Shown: positions 42,506-51,355, counted from the stretch's first letter. The stretch: DNA of 64,000 nt from Actinokineospora globicatena (GCF_024171945.1 NZ_JAMTCR010000003.1:310001-374000), one strand, 5' to 3'. Program-made: numbers and translations. The notes: generated by a model from the letters alone, not told the origin.

Positions 42506-42863
42506 ATGGCGGTACCGGTTGGGCCAAGGCTGTTGACAGCGAGTGAGCGGGCGGTGGTACTTCGGTTGCTCGAGGCCGACTTCGTTGGCGTGGAGGAGTT
42601 GCGCGCGCAGGTGGACGTGGCTGAGGTCGTTGCCAAGTGGGGTGAGGAGTCGGTCAGCGTCGACCTGCGGGTGCCGGCGGGAGTAACGCCGTCGCCGGTG
42701 GGGAATGGGCCCGTTCCGGTGCGGGCGACTGTGTCTGACGGGGACCGGGGAGTTGTTGCTGTGGGTCGGCCACGGGCTGCTCGCGGCGTTGGAGTACGCG
42801 TGATACCTCGATGATGAGCCGAAGGAGTTGCCGGTGCCCTCGATGATCTCGTTCGATGACTGA
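42506..42863 (+). pseudogene. Frameshifted conserved hypothetical gene
   Basis: The frame from 42506 gives LTASERAVVLRLLEADFVGV, then VEELRAQVDVAEVV, then becomes low-complexity after about 42735. The next frame supplies the expected ending: GELLLWVGHGLLAALEYA, a TGA where Trp is expected, then YLDDEPKELPVPSMISF and a stop at 42861. One frameshift and one nonsense codon disable it. The family is a small actinobacterial protein of unknown role. Confidence 0.6.
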
Positions 42864-43278
42864 GCGGTTCCGGTCGCCGTGGATGGTGCTGGCGGTGTTG
42901 TGCGGCACGGCTTTCGCGCTGTTGGGGGTGGTGATGCTGGCGTATTCGAGGGATGACATCGCCGCAGTGCTGCTTGGTGCGGGGCTTTTAGTGATGGGCG
43001 CGGTGTTTGTGGTGGTCGCGTCGCGGGCCGGGGTGCGGGTTGACGAGGCCGGTGTGCTGGAGCGGCCGCTGTTCGGGGTGGGGCGGGTTGTGGCTTGGGC
43101 GGAGGTGAGCGGAATCGCCATCGTGGGGAACGAGGCGAATACGTTGCCATCCAGGGTGCCGGTGCTGATCACCCGGTCCGGCGGGGAGATCCCACTGACG
43201 GCGCTCGCCTTCTACGGCAGCACCCCGCGTCGGGTGCGGCGGCTGAGGGAAGTGGTCGAGCGGCACGCCCTGGACTGA
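42856..43278 (+). CDS. Membrane protein with PH-like domain
   Basis: 140 residues. ATG at 42856 overlaps the end of the preceding pseudogene. Two N-terminal helices (about 10-30 and 36-55) precede a domain with GVRVDEAGVLERPLFGVGRV, VAWAEVSGIAIV and GGEIPLTAL, the strand pattern of bacterial PH domains attached to membrane helices. Probably a small cell-envelope protein. Function unknown. Confidence 0.65.
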   Translation: MTERFRSPWMVLAVLCGTAFALLGVVMLAYSRDDIAAVLLGAGLLVMGAVFVVVASRAGVRVDEAGVLERPLFGVGRVVAWAEVSGIAIVGNEANTLPSRVPVLITRSGGEIPLTALAFYGSTPRRVRRLREVVERHALD

Positions 43279-43341
43279 CCGACTCGTGGTTGTCCGGTAT
43301 TTGTCTAACCCTGGCACGCCGAGATCCGATACAACTTCTTG

Positions 43342-44571
43342 GTGGTTCACAACAGGGTCGACACCGTGTCCGGGAATATCATGCAGGCCAACGTCATTCG
43401 AGGTGAAGTCACCTTCACCAGCGCGAGCAACCACGACATCGGCCTGGCTCTGCGCCACCGGGATCGTGAGGTCTCCCTGGTCGTCGGTGAGCGGACGCCG
43501 TTCGATGTCACGGTGCGCAACGCCTCTGGCCAGCTGCGAGAAGTCGAGTTCGACCTCGACGGGGTACCGGGCCTCCATTGGGTGATCACCACCCGCCGAG
43601 GCGCCGGTGCCGCTTCGGTGTCGTTGGCAGCCGGGGAATCCGTGGACCTGACACTCACGGTGTGGTGCACCCCGGCGCGGCCGACTGTGGGCCCCGCGCA
43701 GCTGCGCGTGCTGGCGACGACGGACCGGAAAGCTTGGTGGCGCAGCGACCCGAAGCCGGTGCTCGTCGAAGCGAGCGCTGAGGTCGAGGTGACGCTGGAC
43801 TTAGTGCAGGTGACCAAGCCCGGTCCCTACAGCGGATCACTCAAGCTCCGCAACGTCGGCAACACGCAGGTGCGCGTCGTCCCGCGGCGGCGGACCAGTC
43901 AGGAGGAAGGCGACAAGAACTGGTTGCCCGCGGACGCCGTCGAGTTCGATTCGGCGGCTGTGGTGCTGACTCCCGACGCCACGGCGACCATCGACCTCCG
44001 GGTGACGATCCCGTCGTGGAAGCCCGGTGTCACGATCTGGCACGTTCCGGTCGAGATCGGCACCGAGCGCCCGGAGGTCCGCACGCGCGGCCTGCCGCTG
44101 CGGATCACCCAGCACGACGTCGCGGCGGACCTGCGCAGGTTGTTCTGGACGAGGCGGTCCGTCCCGCAGGGCGTTCTCGTCCTGGGGGTGGTGTTCATGC
44201 TCGTATCAGGCTTGTTCCTCGGCTCCGAGTGGTCGGATCCTGCGGAACTCACCGTCGCGTCGTCTGTCCCGTGTGGTGATGCCGAGAAGCGGGTGGTCGC
44301 GCTGGAGTCGCTGACGAAGGAGGAGTTCGACGCTGACGGGCGCATGATCCTCGACTACGACAAGCGAGCGCTGCGGACCCCGCCGTCCGGGCAGTCGACG
44401 CGGTGGGCGAGCTACCAGGTACAGCTCAGCAGTGGGGATGCTCTCTGCGACAAGGGGGCGGCGGGGGAGTTCCAGTACTTCGTGTGGCTCGGCCCCGTGC
44501 CCGTCGCGGACATCCCGGCTCTGTGTGCTGATCTGGGGCGGGTGCCCGGGGTGTCGTGCAACCAGCTGTGA
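43342..44571 (+). CDS. Membrane protein with RHIM-like N-terminal motif and Ig-like domains
   Basis: About 409 residues; the start lies among GTG/TTG codons at 43339-43345. It opens with TVSGNIMQANVIRGEVTF, similar in pattern to residues 167-187 of the protein at 40830. Two beta-sandwich-like domains follow (PFDVTVRNASGQLREVEFDL, LDLVQVTKPGPYSGSLKLRN), then one transmembrane helix near residues 272-292 (GVLVLGVVFMLVSGLFL) and a C-terminal domain with three or four Cys. The order motif, beta domains, membrane helix suggests that the motif is cytoplasmic. Function unknown. Confidence 0.6.
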   Translation: MVHNRVDTVSGNIMQANVIRGEVTFTSASNHDIGLALRHRDREVSLVVGERTPFDVTVRNASGQLREVEFDLDGVPGLHWVITTRRGAGAASVSLAAGESVDLTLTVWCTPARPTVGPAQLRVLATTDRKAWWRSDPKPVLVEASAEVEVTLDLVQVTKPGPYSGSLKLRNVGNTQVRVVPRRRTSQEEGDKNWLPADAVEFDSAAVVLTPDATATIDLRVTIPSWKPGVTIWHVPVEIGTERPEVRTRGLPLRITQHDVAADLRRLFWTRRSVPQGVLVLGVVFMLVSGLFLGSEWSDPAELTVASSVPCGDAEKRVVALESLTKEEFDADGRMILDYDKRALRTPPSGQSTRWASYQVQLSSGDALCDKGAAGEFQYFVWLGPVPVADIPALCADLGRVPGVSCNQL

Positions 44572-44666
44572 TCGGCGGGCCAGGAAATCGGTGGTTTGGG
44601 CTGGTGGGGGTCGACAGACTGGCTCGTGGGCGCTGCGGTGGCGGCTGGGAGGACAGGGGAAGTGGG

Positions 44667-45176
44667 ATGCGGGTCAGTGTTGAGTCCGGCTCGTCCATCG
44701 GGGGGTTGTTGAACTACGTCCGGGATGAGTACTCCTTCGCCTACTCGGTCGATCCCGGGGAGCGGGGCAAGATGTTCGACCGGGCGGGAGATGAAGGTCC
44801 CACCAGTGTCCTGATCGGCATGTTGCAGGTCGAGGTGGGCGCCGAGACGGGGGCCGCGCTGTTCGCGTGGGGCTACCACCCCCACATCAACTGGCAGGAC
44901 GGACACTTGCCCCAGCCGGTGGCCACTCCCGGGATCGTTCGATTCGACGAGGACTTCACCTATGCCGTGTCGGTCAGCGTCGCGGCACCCATGGAGTGGG
45001 CGACCACGCGTGACGTGTCGTCGGGGTGGCTTCGGGTGGCCCCGGTCGGCTCCCCGGTCGACGAGGCCTTGGTCGAGATCGCCACGGACGTTCTGCTGGG
45101 GCACCGCGATGGGGAGTTCGCGGCGGTTTGGCTTCGGCCGACGGTGGTCGACTCGCTCGGTGAGGACGACGACTGA
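44667..45176 (+). CDS. Conserved hypothetical protein
   Basis: 169 residues, ATG at 44667 with ggggaa upstream. Mixed alpha/beta with a central strand pattern (VLIGMLQVEVGAETGAALFAWG) and a C-terminal helix (VDEALVEIATDVLLGH). It resembles small immunity-like proteins (Imm1 type), but I would not rely on that. No partner toxin gene is next to it. Confidence 0.55.
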   Translation: MRVSVESGSSIGGLLNYVRDEYSFAYSVDPGERGKMFDRAGDEGPTSVLIGMLQVEVGAETGAALFAWGYHPHINWQDGHLPQPVATPGIVRFDEDFTYAVSVSVAAPMEWATTRDVSSGWLRVAPVGSPVDEALVEIATDVLLGHRDGEFAAVWLRPTVVDSLGEDDD

Positions 45177-45180
45177 GGGG

Positions 45181-45825
45181 TCAGTGCTTGCGGAGGGCGT
45201 CGATCTCCTCGGCGATCAGCAGGTCCAGGTCGAGGTCCATGTTCGCGAACTGACCCGCCAGGTCGAGGGAGAGGATGCCGTGCAGGCGGGTCCAGAAGGT
45301 CAGCGCGCGGCGGATGGCGCTGCCGGTGGCGGGGTGGTCGTAGATCCAGGCGCGGTGGGCGTCCAGGTGGGTCTCGAGCGGGGTCGCGGGCTCACCCGCG
45401 GGTAGGAGCTCGCCGGCGTCCAAGAGGACGGCCATGACCTCGGCGGCGATCGCGGTGGTGTCGTCGGGGGCGTGGTAGCCGGGCACGGGGGTGCCGAAGA
45501 TGAGGAAGTACCGCTGGGGGTCGGCGCGCGCCCAGTCCCGGATGACCCAGGCCAGCCCGGACAGGTCGGCGCCGTCCTTCGCGGCGGCGGCGACGGTGTC
45601 GGCGAGGCTGCGGTAGGCGTCGCGGATCAGTTCGGTGATGAGGTCGTCGCGGCTGGCGAAGTAGCGGTAGAGGGCGGGGCCGCTCATGCCGACCAGCTTG
45701 GCGATGGCGTTGAGCGAGAGCGCGGAGACGCCCGCTGTGGCGATCTGCTCCCACGCGTGCCGCTTGATGTCCGCGCGGACCTGGGTCCGGTAGCGCTCGC
45801 GCGGGCTGTGCCCCGGGTCCGTCAT
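45181..45825 (-). CDS. TetR-family regulator
   Basis: 214 residues. N-terminal HTH (IATAGVSALSLNAIAKLVGM, then SGPALYRYFASRDDLITELI) is the TetR signature. The C-terminal part (WVIRDWARADPQRYFLIFG, TRLHGILSLDLAGQF) matches the WHG-type ligand domain. It is divergent from the SRPBCC gene at 45944, with an extended inverted repeat between them, so it probably represses that gene and itself. Ligand unknown. Confidence 0.9.
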   Translation of the reverse strand: MTDPGHSPRERYRTQVRADIKRHAWEQIATAGVSALSLNAIAKLVGMSGPALYRYFASRDDLITELIRDAYRSLADTVAAAAKDGADLSGLAWVIRDWARADPQRYFLIFGTPVPGYHAPDDTTAIAAEVMAVLLDAGELLPAGEPATPLETHLDAHRAWIYDHPATGSAIRRALTFWTRLHGILSLDLAGQFANMDLDLDLLIAEEIDALRKH

Positions 45826-45880
45826 GCGGTGGTCCTCCTGGTCGGCGAAGTCGGTTAGAGGTTATCACGATCACTATTGA

Positions 45881-45922
45881 CTCTCGCGAAGTGATAGTTA
45901 TAAGTTCTAACTATCGCGAGAG
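45881..45922. promoter_or_regulatory. TetR-type operator
   Basis: ctctcgcg/cgcgagag at the outside and atagtt/aactat inside form a two-part inverted repeat over 42 bases, in an AT-rich gap between the TetR gene and the SRPBCC gene. It covers the likely promoters of both. Confidence 0.65.
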
Positions 45923-45943
45923 CCTCTAGCAAGGAGAGTCTGC

Positions 45944-46570
45944 ATGACCACCGCCCCCAAGGCCCGTCGATTCCGCACCGCCCTGCTGGCCATCCCGCTG
46001 GCGGCCGCCGGGTTCCTCGGCGCGGCCCCCGCCACCGCCGCCGCGACCACCCCGACCGGGCTGACCTGCCAGGGCAAGGGCATCAACCCGGCCGCCAAGA
46101 TCCACTACGGCACCGAGACGGTCATCAAGGCGCCGCTGAGCACCGTGTGGCGGCTGCACACGAACGTCGAGGCCTGGCCGTCCTGGCAGGGCGCCGTCAC
46201 CAGCGTCAAGCGGCTCGAGCCCGGCCCGCTGCGCCCCGGGTCGCGCTTCCGGTGGACCACCCCGGCGCCGCCGACGCCCACCACCCCCGAGACCACTCTG
46301 GTGATCACCTCCACCGTGGGGCAGGTCAAGCCCGGGCAGTGCGTCCGCTGGACCGGTCCCGCCGTCGGGGAGGGCCTGCGCATCGACGAGGGCGTCCACG
46401 TGTGGACGTTCACCGAGGTCAGGGGTGGTGTCATCGTCCGCACCGAGGAGAGCTGGCGCGGCGCCCAGGTCGAGGCCGACCCGGAGACCGCGCTCACGTA
46501 CCTTGCGCCCGGTCTCGACCACTGGCTCGCCGACCTCAAGGCCGCCGCCGAGTCCCACTGCGGGCGATGA
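45944..46570 (+). CDS. Secreted SRPBCC-family protein
   Basis: 208 residues, ATG at 45944 after aaggagag. Signal peptide (RRFRTALLAIPLAAAGFLGA, cleavage near ATAAA). The rest follows the START/polyketide-cyclase-like fold: TETVIKAPLSTVWRLHTNVE, AWPSWQGAVTSVKRLEPGPL, and the final helix TALTYLAPGLDHWLADLKA. Export of an SRPBCC protein is less usual; it may bind a lipid or hydrophobic compound outside the cell. Coupled by ATGA to the next gene and controlled by the divergent TetR protein. Confidence 0.85.
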   Translation: MTTAPKARRFRTALLAIPLAAAGFLGAAPATAAATTPTGLTCQGKGINPAAKIHYGTETVIKAPLSTVWRLHTNVEAWPSWQGAVTSVKRLEPGPLRPGSRFRWTTPAPPTPTTPETTLVITSTVGQVKPGQCVRWTGPAVGEGLRIDEGVHVWTFTEVRGGVIVRTEESWRGAQVEADPETALTYLAPGLDHWLADLKAAAESHCGR

Positions 46571-46911
46571 GCGCTCCGATGACCAGCACCGACCGCATCC
46601 CGCTGTCCGCGCTCATCGCCGCCTACGCTGTCCCGGTCTTCGTGGTCGGCGGGTTCGCGTTCCTCTCCGTTGTCCCTATCGCCGTGGCGGCCGTCGGCAC
46701 CTTCCGGAACCCCCGCGTGCGGTGGTGGACGGCGGCTCTAGTCGCGGTCTATGTCGTACCGGTGACCCTCTGGCTGGCCGGTCCTAGCGACGCACCGAGC
46801 CTGTCCAAGTACCTCAGTCCCGTCGCTACCGCGCTGTTCGCGTCAACCGCGGCCGTTGTCGCTATCGCGTACCACCTCGCGCGTAGACGTACCGGAGCGA
46901 AGGCCGCGTGA
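46567..46911 (+). CDS. Small membrane protein coupled to the SRPBCC gene
   Basis: 114 residues, ATG at 46567 overlapping the SRPBCC stop. Three membrane helices (about 13-42, 52-72, 85-104) and a basic tail. No family is recognised. Same TetR-controlled transcript, ended by the hairpin at 46914. Confidence 0.65.
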   Translation: MSAPMTSTDRIPLSALIAAYAVPVFVVGGFAFLSVVPIAVAAVGTFRNPRVRWWTAALVAVYVVPVTLWLAGPSDAPSLSKYLSPVATALFASTAAVVAIAYHLARRRTGAKAA

Positions 46912-46913
46912 CT

Positions 46914-46942
46914 GTGCGCCCCGTGCTTAGCGCGGGGCGCAC
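46914..46942 (+). terminator. Terminator hairpin
   Basis: gtgcgccccg (46914-46923) pairs perfectly with 46933-46942 across a 9-base loop, two bases after the stop codon of the membrane protein gene. Confidence 0.7.
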
Positions 46943-46995
46943 TCGGTCATGAATGGAGAAGCACAGGTCAGGCGGCCGCACTTAGCGTTATCGGC

Positions 46996-47607
46996 ATGAC
47001 CTCACTCGACAGCATCACCATCGAGGTGGCCGATCCAGCGGCCGCCGAGCACTTCTACGCGACGTTCGGAGTGGACGTCCGGATCCGTGCCTCGCAGGAA
47101 CCGACTACGGGCTTCCGGGGCTTCACCCTGTCTCTTATCGCGGCGCAGCCCGCTGACGTCAACGCCTTGGTCGACGCCGCTGTTGGCGCCGGGGCCACGG
47201 TGATCAAGCCTGTCACCAAGTCGATGTGGGGCTACGGCGGCGTGGTGCGGGCACCGGACGGGACGATCTGGAAGGTCGCCACCTCGGCCAAGAAGGACAC
47301 GGGACCGGCCAGCACGCGGGTCGACAGCATCGTGCTCCTGCTGGGCGTGGCCGACATGGCGGCGAGCAAGCGGTTCTACGTCGACCGAGGCTTCACCGTG
47401 TCGAAGAGCTTTGCCCGCATGTACGCCGAGTTCGACGGAGGCGCGGTCAAGCTCGCCCTCTACCGCCGCCGCGCCCTCGCCAAGGACGCGGGCGTACCGC
47501 CGGAGGGCACCGGCTCCCACCGCATCAGCCTCGGCTCGACCATCGACCCCTGCGTAGACCCGGACGGCTTCACCTGGGAGACCACCGACGTGACAGCCAG
47601 GTCCTGA
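46996..47607 (+). CDS. VOC-family protein with two glyoxalase-like domains
   Basis: 203 residues. Two beta-alpha-beta repeats: SITIEVADPAAAEHFYATFG with FRGFTLSLI and VRAPDGTIWKVA, then SIVLLLGVADMAASKRFYVD with YAEFDGGAVKLALY and PDGFTWE. This is the vicinal-oxygen-chelate layout used by glyoxalases, bleomycin-resistance proteins and extradiol dioxygenases. The metal-site His/Glu residues are not all evident, so it may be a binding protein. Single gene. Confidence 0.85.
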   Translation: MTSLDSITIEVADPAAAEHFYATFGVDVRIRASQEPTTGFRGFTLSLIAAQPADVNALVDAAVGAGATVIKPVTKSMWGYGGVVRAPDGTIWKVATSAKKDTGPASTRVDSIVLLLGVADMAASKRFYVDRGFTVSKSFARMYAEFDGGAVKLALYRRRALAKDAGVPPEGTGSHRISLGSTIDPCVDPDGFTWETTDVTARS

Positions 47608-48099
47608 TGTGCCTCTCACCCTGCCCCGGCATCCTCGCCGCCCTCAGCCAAGAACCCCCCACCCCCGCTGACACCGAACACCCACCCGCTGATGCCCCAG
47701 CGGGTCAAGGTGTCCAGATCCCGCCGACAGCTGAGGTCCACACCAAGGATGAACGAGCACCTGCACAAGCTCGGTGTGCTGACCGTTGAGGAGTTCGGGC
47801 GCAAGAAGCAAAAGTTGCTGGTGCGCGTCGAGCGTTGTCCTCAGGGGACCGTTCGTCCCCCGCGTTATCGCCGATCTGACCCTGTGCTGGCTGATGCGGT
47901 CGTTGTCTGGGGCTAGTCCCACCGGATGGCGATGGCTAGGTGGCGGGGGCGGCCTGGATGGGGAAGTCGCGAGCGAGGGTCCTCCCGCCGCGTCGAGGCG
48001 TAGTCCCACAGTGCGTCCATCGGCTCGGCGGATCGGAGGCGGTCCGCCAAGTCCGCCGGGTCGAGTCGAGCCAAGTGCTCGGTGATGGCCATCCGGGCA
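47608..48099. other. Gene-poor stretch with a SHOCT-motif fragment
   Basis: Around 47749-47829 a rightward frame reads MNEHLHKLGVLTVEEFGRKK then QKLL, the C-terminal SHOCT motif that normally ends larger actinobacterial proteins. The remainder of any such gene is missing, so this is a fragment. I see nothing else in the interval. Confidence 0.5.
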
Positions 48100-48606
48100 T
48101 CATGCCCGCGCCGCCGCGGCGCGGGAATCGCTTTGGGGCTCGGGCGGGATCCGGGCGAGGGTGACTTGGCCGGAGAAGGCGCTCTCGAGCAGGGTGTGGG
48201 TGGTGGGGGAGTAGGCCCAGAACTCCGGTGTGGACTCCAGGAGATGGGCGAGGTGGGAGAGGAAAAGGCCTGTGTCCACGCGCACCGTGGGGACGAGCGG
48301 GGTCTGCCAGATGAGGATCACGTGTGGGGCCGGGGTGAACCACTGGTTGGCCATGGCGATCGCGGCGGGCGAGTCGCGGTGGGTGGTGCCGAGGACCAGG
48401 TCGGGCACGGCGGACCAGTCGATGGCGGCCTCGGTGGTCCAGGGGAAGCGGTTGAGGCTTTCGCGTTCGTGGTGGTGGTGCTCGGTGTGGTCGAGCAGGT
48501 GCACGCCCGGGCGGCCCGACCACTCCAGCAGGCGGTCTGCGCGCGCGGATCGGACCACCCGCGCCAGGAACGCGGGTAGGTGGTCCCCTCGGGTTCCGTA
48601 CGGCAT
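48100..48606 (-). CDS. Conserved hypothetical protein
   Basis: 168 residues, ATG at 48606. Features include GRPGVHLLDHTEHHHHERES, VPDLVLGTTHRDSPAAIAMA, PHVILIWQTPLVPTVRVDTG and an alanine-rich tail. No known domain. Single leftward gene, divergent from the membrane protein at 48730. Confidence 0.55.
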   Translation of the reverse strand: MPYGTRGDHLPAFLARVVRSARADRLLEWSGRPGVHLLDHTEHHHHERESLNRFPWTTEAAIDWSAVPDLVLGTTHRDSPAAIAMANQWFTPAPHVILIWQTPLVPTVRVDTGLFLSHLAHLLESTPEFWAYSPTTHTLLESAFSGQVTLARIPPEPQSDSRAAAARA

Positions 48607-48729
48607 CGAGCCCCTCCTCGCACAGTGGATTCTCAGCGTCAGGTTGTGGCGGGACCAGCGCGGACGCGGTTGACTGAACCGGACCGCGGGCTGGTGCGTA
48701 CTTGGTGGGGCGACTATCGGAGGTGGATC

Positions 48730-49200
48730 GTGCCGGAGTTCATCGATGGGTTGCCGTTGCACGCGCTGGTGGTGCACGCGGTTGTGGTGCTGGTGCCGCT
48801 CGCCGTGCTGGGGACGATCGTGATCGCGGTGTGGCCCGCGGCGCGGCGGCGGTTCGGGTGGTTGGTGGTGGGGTTCGCGGCGGTGGCGGCGGTGTTGACG
48901 CCGATCGCGTCGTCCAGCGGCGAGGACCTGGAGAAGCGGCTGCCGGAGAACGACCTCATCAAAGCGCACGAGGAGCTCGGGGACACGCTGATCTGGTTCG
49001 TGCTCGGCCTGCTCGTGGTGGTCACCGCCCTGATGGTGGTCAGCACCCGCTCGGCGGAGGCGTGGACGAAGCCCGCGGTGATCGTGCTCGCGGTGCTCTG
49101 CGTCGGCGCGGGCGTCGCGGCCGGGATCCACACGTACCGGGTGGGAGACGCGGGCGCGCGCGCCGTGTGGGACGGGATCGACCAGCAACCCGCTCGGTAA
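48730..49200 (+). CDS. DUF2231-type membrane protein
   Basis: 156 residues, GTG at 48730 with ggagg six bases upstream. Four membrane helices; the first carries the family-like LPLHALVVHAVVVLVPLAVL pattern. DUF2231 proteins are small four-helix membrane proteins of unknown function, with His residues that may bind haem. Single gene. Confidence 0.75.
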   Translation: MPEFIDGLPLHALVVHAVVVLVPLAVLGTIVIAVWPAARRRFGWLVVGFAAVAAVLTPIASSSGEDLEKRLPENDLIKAHEELGDTLIWFVLGLLVVVTALMVVSTRSAEAWTKPAVIVLAVLCVGAGVAAGIHTYRVGDAGARAVWDGIDQQPAR

Positions 49201-49257
49201 TCGGGTGGACACGTCGCGCTCGAGCAGGTTGGTATGGACCTGACCCGAGGAGGCGAC

Positions 49258-50145
49258 TTGTCCGCAGGTGACACCTCATCGACCGAGGTGACCATCACGA
49301 CCGCTCTTGTCCGAGACCTGGTGGCCGCGCAGTTCCCCCAGTGGGCCGACCTGCCTGTAGCGCCGGTGTCGACTCAGGGGGTCGATAACGCTACCTACCA
49401 CCTGGGCGCCGACATGTCGGTACGCCTACCGAGGTTCGCGCGCTGGGAGGGGCAGGTCGAGCGCGAGCAGACCTGGCTGCCCAGACTGGCCCCACACCTG
49501 CCGTTGACCGTGTCCCAGCCGCTAGAGCGTGGAGTGCCAGGACAGGGCTACCCGCTGCCGTGGTCGATCTACCGCTGGCTCGACGGCGACCGAGTCGACC
49601 CGGACAGGCTCGACGAGCGCCAAGCCGCGACCGATCTCGCCGCGTTCCTCGGTGCCCTCTGGTCCATCGACACCGCGGGCGGTCCGCCGCCGGAGTGGAG
49701 CAACGGGTTCCGCGGCGTCGACCTCGACGACGTCAGCTACTCGCCGGTCGTCGCCTGGGTGCTGCAGCAGAAGATCGACGCGCTGGTCGGGGTGGTCGAC
49801 ACCGACGCCATCACCGCCGTCTGGGAACGCGGGCTGGCCGCGCCGAAGTGGGCCCGGCCGGGCGTGTGGATCCACGGCGACCCGGCGGCGAGCAACCTGC
49901 TGGGTGACGGCCCGCGGATCACCGCCGTCATCGACTTCGGCACTCTGGCCGTGGGCGATCCCGCGTCCGACCTCATCGCCGCCTGGACCGTGCTGACCCC
50001 GCGCGGACGCGACGTGTTCCGCGCGGCCCTCGACGTCGACGACGCCACCTGGGCGCGCGGCAGGGTCTGGGGCCTGTCCGGACTTCTGCCCGGCCCAGGC
50101 GGACCTCTCGACCGCCAGCGGCTAGAGGCCCTGTTGACCGACTAG
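49258..50145 (+). CDS. Aminoglycoside phosphotransferase-family kinase
   Basis: 295 residues from the TTG at 49258, which has gaggagg five bases upstream; an ATG at 49234 is the alternative. Small-lobe pattern QGVDNATYHLGADMSVRLPR. Catalytic loop WIHGDPAASNLL, with Asp in HGD as base. Metal-binding loop TAVIDFGTLAVGDPASDLIA. This is the APH/choline-kinase fold. The substrate is unknown; many chromosomal members are not resistance enzymes. Ends four bases inside the converging DUF5703 gene. Confidence 0.85.
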   Translation: MSAGDTSSTEVTITTALVRDLVAAQFPQWADLPVAPVSTQGVDNATYHLGADMSVRLPRFARWEGQVEREQTWLPRLAPHLPLTVSQPLERGVPGQGYPLPWSIYRWLDGDRVDPDRLDERQAATDLAAFLGALWSIDTAGGPPPEWSNGFRGVDLDDVSYSPVVAWVLQQKIDALVGVVDTDAITAVWERGLAAPKWARPGVWIHGDPAASNLLGDGPRITAVIDFGTLAVGDPASDLIAAWTVLTPRGRDVFRAALDVDDATWARGRVWGLSGLLPGPGGPLDRQRLEALLTD

Positions 50146-50354
50146 ATCGCGACCCGCGGTAGTCCTACCTTGCGCACCTTGCGCCGCAGCAGCACCTTGC
50201 GGGTGCCGTCGGCGTAGAGGCGGACCCGGGACAGCTCCCAGCCGTTGAACTCGGCCTGGATGGCCAGCTGCGTCGCCGCCGTGAGCCGGGAGACCCCGGG
50301 CGGCAGGCGCAGCGGGAGGTACTCCCAGTCGCCCTCGACGATCGTCTCGCTCAT
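50142..50354 (-). CDS. DUF5703 family protein
   Basis: 70 residues. The sequence DWEYLPLRLPPGVSRLTAAT, then AEFNGWELSRVRLYADGTRK, VLLRRKV is the full pattern of this small actinobacterial family. Function unknown. ATG at 50354 overlaps the upstream lipoprotein stop by four bases, so the two are co-translated. Confidence 0.85.
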   Translation of the reverse strand: MSETIVEGDWEYLPLRLPPGVSRLTAATQLAIQAEFNGWELSRVRLYADGTRKVLLRRKVRKVGLPRVAI

Positions 50355-51355
50355 GGCCGCACCACCTGCACACCACCTCCATTGGCGGACGCGACCACCA
50401 CGCGCCCGGTCTCTGGATCGACCGCCACCGAGTTCGGCTGAGAGACGGTCGGGTACCGGTGCCGTTCCACCGGCTCCTCGCCGCCGACCTGGTAGCCGAC
50501 GAGCTCGTTGGTCTCGGTCAACGTCACCCACGCCAAGTCGCGCTTGGCGTCGTAAGCGATCCCGTACGGCGACCCCGCCACCGGGTAGCGCTGACGCATC
50601 AACAGCGGGTCTAGCGAGAACGCGAGCAGGGCGCCGCCACGGGTGTCGGTGACGAGCACGCGTCCCCACCGGTCCACGACTCCGTTGGTCGAGCCCTGCC
50701 CGGCGCGCAGCCCTTGGCCCAGGGTGCCTTGCGCGACGTCCAGTTGGAACACCGCGTTGCGCAGCCGGTCGAGCACCAGCGCGCGCGGGCCGGTGCTGAA
50801 CACCTGGTCGGCGCTGAGCAGGCTGCCCGAGATCACGCGGCGCACCTGACCGTCGCCCAGGACGGCGATCTGCTTGCGGTCGCGGACGGCGACAAGGGTG
50901 TCATTGCCGAAGGTCGCCGTCGCGGTCGGCAATCCGTCTACAGCGGACTCGTCCAAGGTGCCGTCAGGTAGCGCTACCCGGACCACGCGGCCCGGGATGG
51001 TCGCGAGCACCGCGCCACCGTTGCCGGCGAGGGTCAGGGAGTCGGCCGGGCCGGGCAGCGTAAGAGCGCGCGGGGACTTGTCCGGCGCGTCGAGGTCATA
51101 GAGGCGGAGTTCGGCGCCAGAGGCCACGGCGAGAACACGGGTGGTCGCGTCGGTGGCGACCGCGGTGACCGGTGCCGACAGCGGCAGCACGGTCCCGGCC
51201 GGGGTCGCGGACTGCGCGGGTGACTGGGCCGGGGTGGCCGCGACGGGGTTGTCGGTGACCATCAACTCGTCCCTCGGCTGATCACCCGACGAACACCCCG
51301 CGGTGAACGCGGCGCAGAGCGCGGTGGCGGTGACCAGGACGATGGCGCGGGTCAA
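50351..51355 (-). CDS. YncE-like beta-propeller lipoprotein
   Basis: 334 residues. Signal peptide with lipobox (TALCAAFTAGC), then a propeller of seven or so blades (TRVLAVASGAELRLYDLDAP, GVVDRWGRVLVTDTRGGALL, YDAKRDLAWVTLTETNELVG, VAVDPETGRVVVASANGGGV). Blade motifs match YncE/NHL-type extracellular propellers, which bind ligands or DNA on the cell surface. Conserved next to DUF5703 by translational coupling. Not an enzyme by its motifs. Confidence 0.85.
   Translation of the reverse strand: MTRAIVLVTATALCAAFTAGCSSGDQPRDELMVTDNPVAATPAQSPAQSATPAGTVLPLSAPVTAVATDATTRVLAVASGAELRLYDLDAPDKSPRALTLPGPADSLTLAGNGGAVLATIPGRVVRVALPDGTLDESAVDGLPTATATFGNDTLVAVRDRKQIAVLGDGQVRRVISGSLLSADQVFSTGPRALVLDRLRNAVFQLDVAQGTLGQGLRAGQGSTNGVVDRWGRVLVTDTRGGALLAFSLDPLLMRQRYPVAGSPYGIAYDAKRDLAWVTLTETNELVGYQVGGEEPVERHRYPTVSQPNSVAVDPETGRVVVASANGGGVQVVRP

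Noticed and set aside
44667-45176. A toxin-immunity pair
   Set aside because: The 169-residue protein has a loosely immunity-like pattern, but no polymorphic toxin or secretion gene lies next to it, so the label was not applied.
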